DNA from: Burkholderia plantarii
GTDB lineage: Bacteria; Pseudomonadota; Gammaproteobacteria; Burkholderiales; Burkholderiaceae
Direction: 5' to 3'
DNA: 64,000 nt
NCBI RefSeq assembly: GCF_001411805.1
Contig: NZ_CP007212.1
Coordinates: 1,240,001-1,304,000, forward strand
Positions 15,604 through 24,416 of this stretch are shown one piece after another. Within the stretch, counting starts at the first letter, position 1. The number at the start of each line of letters is the position of its first letter. A model generated the notes under the pieces. It was not told where the DNA came from and made no database searches. It was given only the letters and a program-made list of their open reading frames with translations. The translations under genes were made by a program, and so were the position numbers.

Positions 15604-16506
15604 CTAGGACCGGCCGCGCCAGGCCACGAACGCGACGCCGGCGATCGCCATGGCGCCGCCGCCGACCGTGGCCAGGCCCGGGTGCTCGCCGGTCAGCACG
15701 GCCGACAGCGCGGTGGCGAGCGCCGGCACCAGATACAGAAAATGGGTGGCGCGCGCCGGGCCGAAATGCGCGAGCGCGACGGTCCAGGTCGCGTAGCCGA
15801 GCGCGGCGGGAAAGATGCCGAGCGCCAGCACGGCCGGCACGGCGCCGGACGGCGCGGCCGGGGCGGCCAGCACCCGCAGTGCGCCCGGCAGCCACGGCGA
15901 GAGCAGCAGCGCCCCGGCCAGCAGCGTGTAGGCGGTGCAGGCGAGCGGGCCGTAGGCGGGCAGCAGGCGGCGCTGCAGCACGAAGTAGCCGGCGGAGCTC
16001 GCGGCGGCCAGCAGGATCAGCGTGGTGCCGCCGCCTGGCGCGATGCCGCCCGGCTGGCCGCTCGCGATCAGGCCGATGCCGGCGAAGCTGAACAGCGAGC
16101 CGAGCCAGCCCCAGCGGTTGAGCCGCTCGCCGAGGAACAGCCGCGCGAGGATCGCGGTGAGGATCGGCGAGGTGCTCATGATGAACGCGGCGGCGCCGGG
16201 CGCGACGGTCAGTTCGGCCGTGTTCAGCAGCGCGTTGTAGGCGGCGATGCCGAGCAGGCCGGACAGCAGGAACAGCGCGGCATGGGCCGGCGACGGCCGG
16301 CGCGGGCGGCGGTGGACGAGCCACGCCGCCACCAGCATGGCGGCGACCGCGAAGCGGGCGGCGGCGAGCTGCATCGGCGCGAGCGCCTGCAGGCCGATGC
16401 GGATGCACGGGAACGCGGCGGCCCACGAGACGATGGTGAACGCGATGGCGCCCGCCGCGCGCGTCGGGGCGGTGCCGGAGGCCGGTAGCGAAGTCGGGAG
16501 AGTCAT
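15604..16506 (-). CDS. EamA/DMT-superfamily transporter
   Basis: The 300-residue protein carries about ten hydrophobic helices in two EamA repeats, for example AIAFTIVSWAAAFPCIRIGL and AAFIMSTSPILTAILARLFL in the first and AVPAVLALGIFPAALGYATW in the second. It ends in a short basic tail. EamA proteins export metabolites or amino acids across the inner membrane; the substrate cannot be read from sequence. Length and helix count are typical. It lies upstream of the tetR gene on the same strand, 151 bases apart. Confidence 0.88.
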   Translation of the reverse strand: MTLPTSLPASGTAPTRAAGAIAFTIVSWAAAFPCIRIGLQALAPMQLAAARFAVAAMLVAAWLVHRRPRRPSPAHAALFLLSGLLGIAAYNALLNTAELTVAPGAAAFIMSTSPILTAILARLFLGERLNRWGWLGSLFSFAGIGLIASGQPGGIAPGGGTTLILLAAASSAGYFVLQRRLLPAYGPLACTAYTLLAGALLLSPWLPGALRVLAAPAAPSGAVPAVLALGIFPAALGYATWTVALAHFGPARATHFLYLVPALATALSAVLTGEHPGLATVGGGAMAIAGVAFVAWRGRS

Positions 16507-16773
16507 GGGGCGCTGCCCTGGAAAGTCTGCGGTTGCGATGGCGACATTCTAGGGAGCGCCGCGTGCGCCGTAAGCGCGGCGTGCGGCGATTCACAATCCG
16601 CGATTCGCGCACAATCCCGCCGCGCGAGCGCGCAAGCGGGGCGCCGCCGGCCGCGCCCGCCGCCGCTATGCAGCCCTGGCGATATGGATCGACGAAATCG
16701 GCATTTGTCGCGGCGGGGGCCGTCGATATAGTCGATTCCTGCTCATCGTTACGCGGTACCCGCGGCCCGCATC

Positions 16774-18285
16774 ATGTCGACCGTCATCCTCGATTCCTCT
16801 TCGTCCTCGTCCTCCCCCTCGGCTCCGGCCGGCCCGGCATCCGCGCCGGGCGCGCCGTTCGTGATCCGCTCGGCGCGCGACGTCGCGCGGCTCGCCAACG
16901 ACGGCGCCGCCGCGGGCGGCCACGCGCGCGCGGTGGTCGCGATCGCGCTGGGCGGCGTGTTCCTCGACGCCTACGATCTGACCTCGCTCGCCTACGGCGT
17001 CAAGGACATCGCGCGCGAGTTCGCGCTGAGCCCGGTGCAGGTCGGGCTGGTGTCCTCGGCGATCACGTTCGGCGCGCTGGTGGGCGCGTTCGTCGGCGGC
17101 TACCTGACCGACCGCATCGGCCGCTATCGCGTGTTCATGGCCGACATGGTGTTCTTCGTGGTGGCGGCGATCGCGGCCGGCCTCGCGCCGAACGCCTGGG
17201 TGCTGGCGATCGCGCGCTTCGTGATGGGGCTCGGCGTCGGGCTCGACCTGCCGGTGGCGATGGCGTTCCTCGCCGAGTTCTCGCGCGTCTCGGGGCGCGG
17301 CAACAAGGCGGCCAGCATCGCCGCCTGGTGCCCAGCCTGGTACGCGGCCACCAGCGCCTGCTATCTGCTGATCCTCGCGCTCTACGCGCTGCTGCCCGAC
17401 GCGCAGCTGGGCTGGCTGTGGCGCATCGTGCTGGCGTTCGGCGCGGTGCCGGCGCTGGTGATCATCGCGGTGCGCAGCCGCTACATCAGCGAATCGCCGG
17501 TGTGGGCCGCGAACCAGGGCGACCTGGCCGGCGCGGCGCGCATCCTCAGGCGCTCGCACGGCATCGACGCGGTGGTGGCCGAGGGCGCCGACCTGGCCGC
17601 GGGCGCCGACGCGGCCCGCCCCGCGCGCGCCTCGTGGCGCAGCTACGCGGCGCTGTTCGGCGCGCGCTACCGCCGGCGCACGATCCTCGCGCTGGTGATC
17701 GGCGGCGCGTCGTCGTTCGGCTACAACGCGATCGTCTACGGGCTGCCGGTGATCCTCGCGAGCTTCCTGAAGCAGGGGCCGCTCACGACGATCGTCGCCG
17801 CGCTGGCGCTGAACCTGCTGTTCGCGTTCGTGGGCGGGCTGATCGGCGTGCGCACGGCCGCCACCATCGGCGCCTGGAAGATGACCACGGCCGGCGTCGC
17901 GCTGCAGTTCGCGGCGCTGCTGGGGCTCGCGCTGATCGGCCGGCCGAGCGGCACGGCGCTGGTGGCGGCGGCGGTGCTGCTGCTCGGCGCCTACCTGTTC
18001 GGGCAGGGCTTCGGCCCCGGCTCGCATTCGATGACCTACGCGTCGCTGAGCTACCCGACCTCGCTGCGCGGGGTGGGCGTGGGCTTCACGCAGACCGTCT
18101 CGCGCGGGCTGTCGACGGTGTCGCTGTTCCTGTTCCCGGTGCTGGCCGCCGCGCTCGGCACGCGCGTGTTCTGGCTGATCGCGCTGGCGCCGCTCGCCTC
18201 GCTCACGGCGCTGCTGTTGCTGCGCTGGGAGCCGTCGGGCTACGACGTCGACGCCGAGGATTATCGCGAGGCGAGCCCGACCTGA
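16774..18285 (+). CDS. MFS transporter (sugar/aromatic-acid porter type)
   Basis: The 503-residue protein has a Ser/Ala/Pro-rich cytoplasmic N terminus (~50 residues) and twelve predicted membrane helices. The MFS signature appears in loop 2-3 (GGYLTDRIGRYRVFM) and in helix 4-5 (RFVMGLGVGLDLPVAMAFLAE), as in sugar-porter and aromatic acid:H+ symporter members. The C-terminal half starts after an arginine-rich loop near residue 300. The ATG at 16774 follows a GC-rich leader with no strong Shine-Dalgarno. It stands alone, so the substrate is unassigned. Confidence 0.87.
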   Translation: MSTVILDSSSSSSSPSAPAGPASAPGAPFVIRSARDVARLANDGAAAGGHARAVVAIALGGVFLDAYDLTSLAYGVKDIAREFALSPVQVGLVSSAITFGALVGAFVGGYLTDRIGRYRVFMADMVFFVVAAIAAGLAPNAWVLAIARFVMGLGVGLDLPVAMAFLAEFSRVSGRGNKAASIAAWCPAWYAATSACYLLILALYALLPDAQLGWLWRIVLAFGAVPALVIIAVRSRYISESPVWAANQGDLAGAARILRRSHGIDAVVAEGADLAAGADAARPARASWRSYAALFGARYRRRTILALVIGGASSFGYNAIVYGLPVILASFLKQGPLTTIVAALALNLLFAFVGGLIGVRTAATIGAWKMTTAGVALQFAALLGLALIGRPSGTALVAAAVLLLGAYLFGQGFGPGSHSMTYASLSYPTSLRGVGVGFTQTVSRGLSTVSLFLFPVLAAALGTRVFWLIALAPLASLTALLLLRWEPSGYDVDAEDYREASPT

Positions 18286-18349
18286 GGCGCGCGCGAGCGG
18301 TTGCCTCATGGCGCGGCGCGCACGGCGAGGCAAGCGTGGCGCGCCGCGC

Positions 18350-18853
18350 TCAGGCCGGCGCGCGCGCCGCGAGCGTGAGCCAGGCCGGCGCGTGGCCGGT
18401 GAGCCGCAGGAACGCGTCGAGCTGCGGCCGTGCCAGCGCGAGCGTCGCGCCGCTGTCGAGCGGATGGAACAGGAACACCGGTTCGTCGGCAAGCTCCGCG
18501 TCGATCACGAGCCGCACTTGCCGCTCGCTGTCGTTGACGAGCGCGAGCGGGCTCAGCGAGCCCGGCTTCACGCCGAGCAGCGCATCGAGCCGCTCGGGCG
18601 AGGCGAACGACAGGCGCCTGCTGCCGAACGCGTCCGCGGCGGCGGCCAGGTCGAGCGACTTGTGCGAGCGGGTCACCACCAGCCAGGTGTTGCCCGGCTT
18701 GTCGCGCAGCAGCAGGTTCTTGCAGCGCGCGCCCGCCAGCGTCAGCGCGAGCGTGTCCGATTCCGCCATGTTGTGGACCGGCGCGTGCTGCTCGGCCTCG
18801 AAGTCGATGGCATGGCGGCGCAGCAGCGCGAGCAATGCGTCCTTGTCGATCAT
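18350..18853 (-). CDS. prolyl-tRNA editing protein (ProX/YbaK family)
   Basis: The 167-residue free-standing editing domain carries the family features: HAPVHNMAESDTLAL near the N terminus, CKNLLLRDKPGNTWLVV with the conserved Lys, and a LSPLALVNDSERQVRLVID block with the GSLSPLAL turn. ProXp-ala-type enzymes deacylate mischarged Ala-tRNAPro in the cytoplasm. It is of normal length. It converges with the MFS gene, 64 bases away. Confidence 0.88.
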   Translation of the reverse strand: MIDKDALLALLRRHAIDFEAEQHAPVHNMAESDTLALTLAGARCKNLLLRDKPGNTWLVVTRSHKSLDLAAAADAFGSRRLSFASPERLDALLGVKPGSLSPLALVNDSERQVRLVIDAELADEPVFLFHPLDSGATLALARPQLDAFLRLTGHAPAWLTLAARAPA

Positions 18854-18949
18854 GTTCCGTTTCGTTTCGTTGGGTCCGGCGGGCCGCTGGAATGGTCACG
18901 TCGTGGCCGGCCCGGCGGGCCGGCCCGGCGATCCGCCGCGCGGCCTGTT

Positions 18950-19872
18950 TCAGCGCGCCGTCGCGTCGAACACCGGATGCGAGGCCCGCTCGATCGCCGC
19001 GACGGTGTCGGCGCGCGTCATCAGCCCCGACTCGTCGAGGATCGTCGCGAGCGGCCGGCCTTCGGCCACCGACTGCCGCGCGAGCTGGCTGACGCGAGCA
19101 TAGCCAAGCTCGGGAACCAGCGCCGTGGCCACCGCCATCGACGCCATCAGGTGCCGCTCGTTGCGCGCCGCGTCGGCGGTGAGGCCGGCCACGCACTTGC
19201 GCGTGAAGCGGCCCACGCCGTGCGTCAGCGGCATGATGCTGTCGAACACGCGCGAGGCCACCACCGGCTCGAAGTGATTGATTTCGAGCTCGCCGTACTG
19301 TACCGCCTGGGCCACCGCCACGTCGTTGCCGATCACGGCGAAGCTGAGCTGGATCATCGCCATCGGCAGCACCGGGTTGACCTTGCCGGGCATGATCGAC
19401 GAGCCGGCCTGCGCCTCGGGCAGGCGCAGTTCGCCGAGCCCGCCCACCGGCCCCGACGACAGCACGGTCAGGTCCGAGGCCAGCTTCGCGAGCGTGGCCG
19501 CGCAGGTGCGCAGCTCGCCGGACACGCGCGCGAACACGTCGAGGTTCTGCATCGCGTCGAATGAATCGGCCGGCGCGGCGTAGGCCACGCCGCTGATTTC
19601 CCACAGGTGCCGGTACACGGCCGCGCGATAGCCGGCCGGCGCGCCGAAGCCGGTGGCGATCGCGGTGCCGCCGAGCGGCAGCGTGCGCAGCTTGTCGCGC
19701 ACCGCCGTCAGCTCCGCGGCCAGCCGCGCGACCAGCGAGGCGTAGCCGCCGAACAGCTGCCCGAGCCGCATCGGCTGCGCGTCCTGCAGGCAGGTGCGGC
19801 CCAGGTGCAGCACGTCGGCGAATTCGGCGGCCTTGCCGCGCAGCGCGGCGCCCAGCGCGTCCAGCCCGGCAC
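18950..19872 (-). pseudogene. N-terminally truncated aspartase/fumarase-superfamily gene
   Basis: The remaining ~300 codons match the C-terminal two thirds of aspartate ammonia-lyase. They include GRTCLQDAQPMRLGQLF, the superfamily signature GSSIMPGKVNPV and the C-terminal RNERHLMASMAVATALVPE region. Homology begins abruptly near 19872; the first ~150-170 residues of the enzyme are missing, and upstream in-frame codons are unrelated. No start with a ribosome site is present (a GTG occurs at 19813). The break abuts the 3' end of the hrp_II-box gene, suggesting insertion or rearrangement replaced the 5' part. Confidence 0.75.
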
Positions 19873-19954
19873 CGGGCGAGGCTTTCTCAGACCACGAAGC
19901 CCGCGCCGCGCCGCGTGACGCCGGCCTCGTGGTGGCATCACGCGGCGCGTGACA

Positions 19955-20530
19955 TCAGATGTTGAACGCGAACGGGCTCGGATCCTCGGTGTGTTGGGCG
20001 GCCGCCTGTTCGGCCACCTGCAGGCGCTGAAGCGAACCCGGATCGGTCAGGCCGTAGCGATGGGCGACGAGGTCGGCCGGCTCGCCGAAGCTCACGTCCA
20101 TTTCCGCGCGCGCCATGATGAAGCCGAACGACGATTGCTGGAGCTGCGGGTTCTGCGGCTGCGCCATGCGCCAGCTGTTGACGGTATGCATCAGCGAATC
20201 CGCCTGGGACCGGTATTGCTGCTCGGAAATATGGCCGTGATGCGCGGCCTCGCCGAGCTGCCCGATCAACTGATGCGCCTCGTCGACGCTGCGCGGCTGC
20301 CGGAACAGTGCCGACACGTTGGGTTGCATGACGGCCGGCGCGGTGCGGATCCGCGAGCCGTCCGCGCGCGGCTGGCGCCGTGCGAGGTTCTGCAGTGGCC
20401 CGGCGCCTTGCGGCTGGGCGGAAGCGCCGTGGGAGGTCGCGGCCGGATACTGGCTCTGCAGGCTGGATTGCTGCGGGTACGACGCGTAGGACTGGCCGAC
20501 GGGGGCGTTGTTGCGAATGTTGCTCGACAT
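19955..20530 (-). CDS. putative type III-secreted protein behind an hrp_II-type box
   Basis: The 191-residue protein is not recognised by family. The N-terminal ~50 residues are rich in Ser, Gln, Asn and Tyr and lack acidic residues (MSSNIRNNAPVGQSYASYPQ), as in type III export signals. The rest is a soluble, Gln/His-rich helical region (SVDEAHQLIGQLGEAAHHGH, SEQQYRSQADSL) ending in FAFNI. The ATG at 20530 has a clear Shine-Dalgarno (GAGGAATTCC). A perfect TTCG-N16-TTCG element lies 147 bases upstream in the correct orientation, as in HrpB-controlled genes of Ralstonia and related Burkholderia. It is flanked by two broken genes, consistent with acquired DNA. Effector status is inference; no T3SS genes are in the window. 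Confidence 0.62.
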   Translation of the reverse strand: MSSNIRNNAPVGQSYASYPQQSSLQSQYPAATSHGASAQPQGAGPLQNLARRQPRADGSRIRTAPAVMQPNVSALFRQPRSVDEAHQLIGQLGEAAHHGHISEQQYRSQADSLMHTVNSWRMAQPQNPQLQQSSFGFIMARAEMDVSFGEPADLVAHRYGLTDPGSLQRLQVAEQAAAQHTEDPSPFAFNI

Positions 20531-20676
20531 GGAATTCCTCGATTCATGAGATGCCACCGGGCCGGCGAGCGGCCCGATGCGTTGCCGGTTGCCGAAGTCC
20601 CGGCCGCCGCCGGCGGGCCGCGCGGAACTTCACGGTCAGTGTCGTCGCTGGTGGAAATCGGGGTATTCCCCGAATG

Positions 20677-20700
20677 CGAAGTTTTCGTCTCGATGGCGAA
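20677..20700 (-). promoter_or_regulatory. hrp_II-type box (TTCG-N16-TTCG)
   Basis: On the plus strand CGAA occurs at 20677-20680 and 20697-20700 with exactly 16 bases between; on the minus strand this reads TTCG-N16-TTCG. HrpB-family AraC activators of Ralstonia solanacearum and Burkholderia type III regulons bind this pattern. It points toward the 19955-20530 gene. No convincing -10 was picked out downstream, and a few such boxes are expected by chance in 64 kb of GC-rich DNA. Confidence 0.55.
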
Positions 20701-20790
20701 CTTCATTTCGATATCGGCTTCGATACACGGGACCGAAACGATCGCTTCGCTTCGCGCCGGCCGGCGCGCGAACCGGGTGGTCATCCCGGC

Positions 20791-21541
20791 CTCGGCCACC
20801 GACCTGCACGGCTGGCGCGCCGCGTTCCGGGTGCTGGTGGCGATGATCCTGGCGGGCGGCGCCTGCGTCCGGCTGCTGCCGCCGCGCGCGCGTTACTTCG
20901 AGCGCCAGCGCCGGATCGACCCGGGCCTGCTCGCGATGGCGCGACATCCGAGGAATCCGCGGCTGATGGCGATCTACGCGTGTGCCTTCAACCTGTTCGT
21001 GTTCGTCAGCGCGTTTACCCACATCACGTTCGAGCTGGTCCAGCCGCCGTTCGGGCCCGGTCGCGCCGCGCTCGGCCTGATGTTCCTGCCGAACCTGTTC
21101 GGTGCCGTGGCCAATCCGTTCGCGGGACGCTGGATGGGCCGCGTCGGCTATCGCACCGGCCTGATCGCCGCGCTCGCGATCGACACGCTCGGCCTCCTGC
21201 TGACGCGGGTGCCGAACCTGGTGGTCGCGCTCATCGGCGTGTTCGTCGCGCAGACGGCCGCCACCGGGCGGATGGGCGTTGTGGCCGGCAAGGCGAAATC
21301 GTCGGCGGCGGGCGTCTAGGTCTGCTGCTACGACGCGCGCGGCAGCGTCGGCGCGTTCGTGCCGGGCTTCGCCTGCGCGGCGGGCGGCTGGCCGGGCTGC
21401 GTGGCGCTGATCCTCGCCGTGAAGCTCGTCAGCGCCGTGATCGGCATGCGCCACATCAATGCGGTGGCGCGGGATGAGGCGCATGCAGTCGTGCGCGCGG
21501 CGGCCGGCGGGCGGATGGGCACCGATGCGCGGCGGGTTTGA
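20791..21541 (+). pseudogene. degenerate MFS (YnfM/AraJ-like) transporter fragment
   Basis: An MFS-like reading (HGWRAAFRVLVAMILAGGAC, then YACAFNLFVFVSAFTHITFEL and LMFLPNLFGAVANPFAGRWM) runs from about 20791 to a TAG at 21317-21319. It then continues in the same frame (CCYDARGSVGAFVPGF, GGWPGCVALILAVKL) to 21541. The continuation corresponds to the family's CYYAGGSVG-type helix, so the TAG is an internal nonsense codon. The first ~5 membrane helices are absent. The gene is therefore both 5'-truncated and interrupted, and lies just beyond the hrp_II box. Confidence 0.72.
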
Positions 21542-21699
21542 CGGGTGGAACGGGCGTGACGGGATCGAGAGACGATGCGCAGCGTCGGAGAGGTCGGCGC
21601 GAGATCATGCCGGCCACATCGAGCTCCTCATGGCGAATGGCCCGCGGTGCTGTCGCGCCGCGGGCCATTCGTGCCGCTTAGGGATTGCCGGGAATCGGC

Positions 21700-23205
21700 T
21701 CAGCCGGCGGGCGCCGGCTCGCCCGGCACGGAGGCCGGCTGTGACGCCGCCTGCGCCGCCTCGGCCGCCTTCGTCACCCCGTTGAGATCCTCGCTCGACC
21801 AGCCGCCGCCGAGCGCGCGCACCAGCTGCACGTTCGCGACCAGCTGGCGGGTCTGGATGTCGAGCGCGCTGCGCTGCGTGGCGAGCGCCGTGGTCTGCGC
21901 CTGCACCACGTCGAGGTAGCTCGAGATGCCGCGCTGATAGCGCGTCAGCGCGAGGTTCTCGGCGCGCTGCGCGGCGTCGGCCGATTCGCGTTCCTGGTCC
22001 AGCGCGGTGCCGAGGTCGCGCAGCAGCGTGAGGTTGTCCTCGACCTGCTGGAACGCCGCGAGCGCGACGCCGCGATAGCGCGCGGCGGCCTCGTCGGTGG
22101 CGGCCTTCACGGCGTTCAACTGGGCGCGGCGCAGCCCGCCGTCGAAGATGTACTGCGCGAGCGCCGGCCCGACCGACCAGAAGAAGTTCGGCGCGCTGAA
22201 GAAGTTCGTGTAGTTCGAACTCTGCAGCCCGCCTTGCGCGCTCAACGTGATCTGCGGGAAGTAGGCCGCGCGCGCCACGCCGATCCTCGCGTTCGATTCG
22301 GCCACGCGCCGCTCGGCCGCCGCGATGTCGGGGCGCCGCTGCAACAGCGCGGACGGCACGCCCACCGGCACCGGCGGCAGCGCGATGTCGGCCACCGACG
22401 GCGCGACCTGGAAGTCCGACGCGGACGCGCCGACCAGCACCGCGATCGCATGCTCGTCGAGCGCGCGCTGCGCGACGTTCTGCGAGAGCTGCGATTTCGC
22501 GTCGGCCAGCAGCGAGGTGGCGCGCGTGACGTCGAGTCCCGACACCGCGCCGGCGTCGTGCAGCCGCTGCGTGAGCTGCAGCGCGCGCTGGTAGGCGGCC
22601 ACGGTGTCCTGCAGCAGCTTGGTCTGGCGGTCCAGGCCGCGCAGCTGCACGTAGGTCTGCGCGAGCTGCGCCTCGAGGCTCAGCTGCACCGAGGCGAGAT
22701 CGGCCTGGGTGGCCTGCGCCTCGTATTTCGCCGCGGCCACGGTGTCGCGCACGCGGCCCCACAGGTCGAGTTCGTAATCGATCTCGCCGCCGAGCGTGAC
22801 CGAGTTGTAGTCGTTCGGGCTGCCGGCGCCGCGCAGCGGCCGCGTGTCGGACTGGCGGTTGCGCAGCGGCTGGGCGTTGGCCGACACGCGCGGCAGTTCG
22901 GCCGCGCTCTGCTGCGCGACGAACGCACGGGCCTGCGCGTAGTGCGAGAGCGCGGCGGCCAGGTCCGCGTTGTTGGCGACGAGGCGCGTCTCCAGCGCGT
23001 CGAGCGCGGGCTCCCGGTAGGCCTGCCACCAGGCGTCGCGCGCGATCCGGTCGGACGGCGTGGCGGGCGCCCACGGGCCGACGCCGTGATAGGCCGCGGC
23101 GGCCTGCACCGGCGGCACGTGGTAGTCGGGCGCGAGCGAGCAGCCGGCCAGCGCCAGCGCGAGCGCGCTCGCGAGCAGCGCGCGGCGGAGGGTCGGCGCG
23201 CTCAT
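21700..23205 (-). CDS. RND efflux outer-membrane lipoprotein (NodT/OprM family)
   Basis: The 501-residue protein begins with a lipoprotein signal (LASALALALAGC, Cys22) and contains two outer-membrane-efflux (TolC-like) repeats. Markers are DPWWQAYREPALDAL-like WWQAYREP, EIDYELDLWGRV, the RRPDIAAAERRVAESNARIG motif and a long coiled coil ending in LALTRYQRGISSYLDVVQAQ. It forms the outer-membrane channel of the tripartite pump encoded upstream. The ATG at 23205 overlaps the adaptor stop. A short Ala/Pro-rich extension follows the last helix. Confidence 0.93.
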   Translation of the reverse strand: MSAPTLRRALLASALALALAGCSLAPDYHVPPVQAAAAYHGVGPWAPATPSDRIARDAWWQAYREPALDALETRLVANNADLAAALSHYAQARAFVAQQSAAELPRVSANAQPLRNRQSDTRPLRGAGSPNDYNSVTLGGEIDYELDLWGRVRDTVAAAKYEAQATQADLASVQLSLEAQLAQTYVQLRGLDRQTKLLQDTVAAYQRALQLTQRLHDAGAVSGLDVTRATSLLADAKSQLSQNVAQRALDEHAIAVLVGASASDFQVAPSVADIALPPVPVGVPSALLQRRPDIAAAERRVAESNARIGVARAAYFPQITLSAQGGLQSSNYTNFFSAPNFFWSVGPALAQYIFDGGLRRAQLNAVKAATDEAAARYRGVALAAFQQVEDNLTLLRDLGTALDQERESADAAQRAENLALTRYQRGISSYLDVVQAQTTALATQRSALDIQTRQLVANVQLVRALGGGWSSEDLNGVTKAAEAAQAASQPASVPGEPAPAG

Positions 23206-24416
23206 GAGGCGGCCTTCTGCGCGCCGGACGCGCCACCGGGCGCGGCCCCCGGCGCGGCCTTGCCGGCGGCGGCCACGCGCACCGGGTCGCCGTCGGCAAG
23301 GCCGTCGGGCGGCGTTTCCACCACGCGCTCGCCGGTGTTCGGGCCGCCGGCGATCTCGACCTGCGCGCCGAGATCGCGCGTGATCGTCACGGGGCGATAG
23401 TGGACGTGGCCGTCGGTGCCCACCGTCAGCACGCGCGTGCCCTTCGCGTCGAACACGATCGCGCTGGCCGGCACGCGCAGCGTGTCGGCCGAGGCCGGCA
23501 GCGCGAAGCCGAGGTTCGCGAAGCCGCCGGGCAGCAGCGCGCCCGACGCGTTGTCGACCACCAGCTGCACCAGCGTCGTGCCCGACTGCGGGTTGACCGC
23601 GCCGGAGGCCGCCACCACCTTCGCCTCGAACTTGCGGCCCGGGTATTCCGGCACGGTCAGCGAGGCGGTGGTGCCGGGACGCACGCTCGGCGCGTAGTTC
23701 TGCGGCACCTGCACGTAGACGCGCAGCTTCGTCACGTCGGACACCGTGAACAGCTCCTCGCCGCTCGAGCCGCCCGCGTTGACGAGCGCGCCCACGTCGG
23801 TGCGGCGCGCCGTGACCACGCCGTCGAATGGCGCCACCAGCCGCGCGAAGCCCTTCTGCGCGACGAGCCGGTTGACGTTGGCCTGCGCCGCGTCCACCGC
23901 GGCGCGGCGGGCCGCGTAGTCGCTGGTGCGCTGGTCGACGTCCTGCTTCGACACCGCGTCGGAGTTCTGCAGCGACTGCCAGCGCTGCGCGGTGATCTCG
24001 GCGAGCTTCGCGTTGGTGCGCGCGCTTTCGAGGTCGGCGCGTGCCTGCAGCAGCTGCTGGTCGATCTCGGGCGTCTCGATCACGCCGAGTTCCTGGCCGG
24101 CCTTCACGCGTGCGCCGATGTCGTACCGCCACGACTTCAGGTAGCCGCTCACGCGCGCGAGGATCGGCGCGCTCGACCAGGCTTCGAGCCGGCCGGGCAG
24201 GTTCAGCGCGGGGCCGGCGCCGGCGCGCGTGGCGGTGATCACGGCCACGGTCGGGATCGAGTTCGAATCGGTCCAGGCGCGAACGCTCGAGGTATCGTGG
24301 GCGCGCACGGCGATGCCGGCGGCCACGATCGCCACGGCGATCACGATGCCCGTCAGGCCGGCGAGCCGCAGCCGGCGTCGGGAGGCGCCTTGCGCACGGG
24401 TGACTTCAGACGACAT
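23202..24416 (-). CDS. RND efflux periplasmic adaptor (membrane fusion protein)
   Basis: The 404-residue adaptor has an N-terminal membrane anchor (about residues 18-36, LAGLTGIVIAVAIVAAGIAV) and no lipobox. A lipoyl/biotinyl half (GRLEAWSSAPILARVSGYLK, VKAGQELGVIETPEI) leads into a coiled-coil hairpin (residues ~105-175). Then come the second lipoyl half (LVAPFDGVVTARRTDVGALV), a beta-barrel and a membrane-proximal domain. It links the RND pump with the NodT-type channel; start and stop overlap or abut both neighbours. The C terminus is an Ala/Gly/Pro-rich tail. Confidence 0.92.
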   Translation of the reverse strand: MSSEVTRAQGASRRRLRLAGLTGIVIAVAIVAAGIAVRAHDTSSVRAWTDSNSIPTVAVITATRAGAGPALNLPGRLEAWSSAPILARVSGYLKSWRYDIGARVKAGQELGVIETPEIDQQLLQARADLESARTNAKLAEITAQRWQSLQNSDAVSKQDVDQRTSDYAARRAAVDAAQANVNRLVAQKGFARLVAPFDGVVTARRTDVGALVNAGGSSGEELFTVSDVTKLRVYVQVPQNYAPSVRPGTTASLTVPEYPGRKFEAKVVAASGAVNPQSGTTLVQLVVDNASGALLPGGFANLGFALPASADTLRVPASAIVFDAKGTRVLTVGTDGHVHYRPVTITRDLGAQVEIAGGPNTGERVVETPPDGLADGDPVRVAAAGKAAPGAAPGGASGAQKAAS

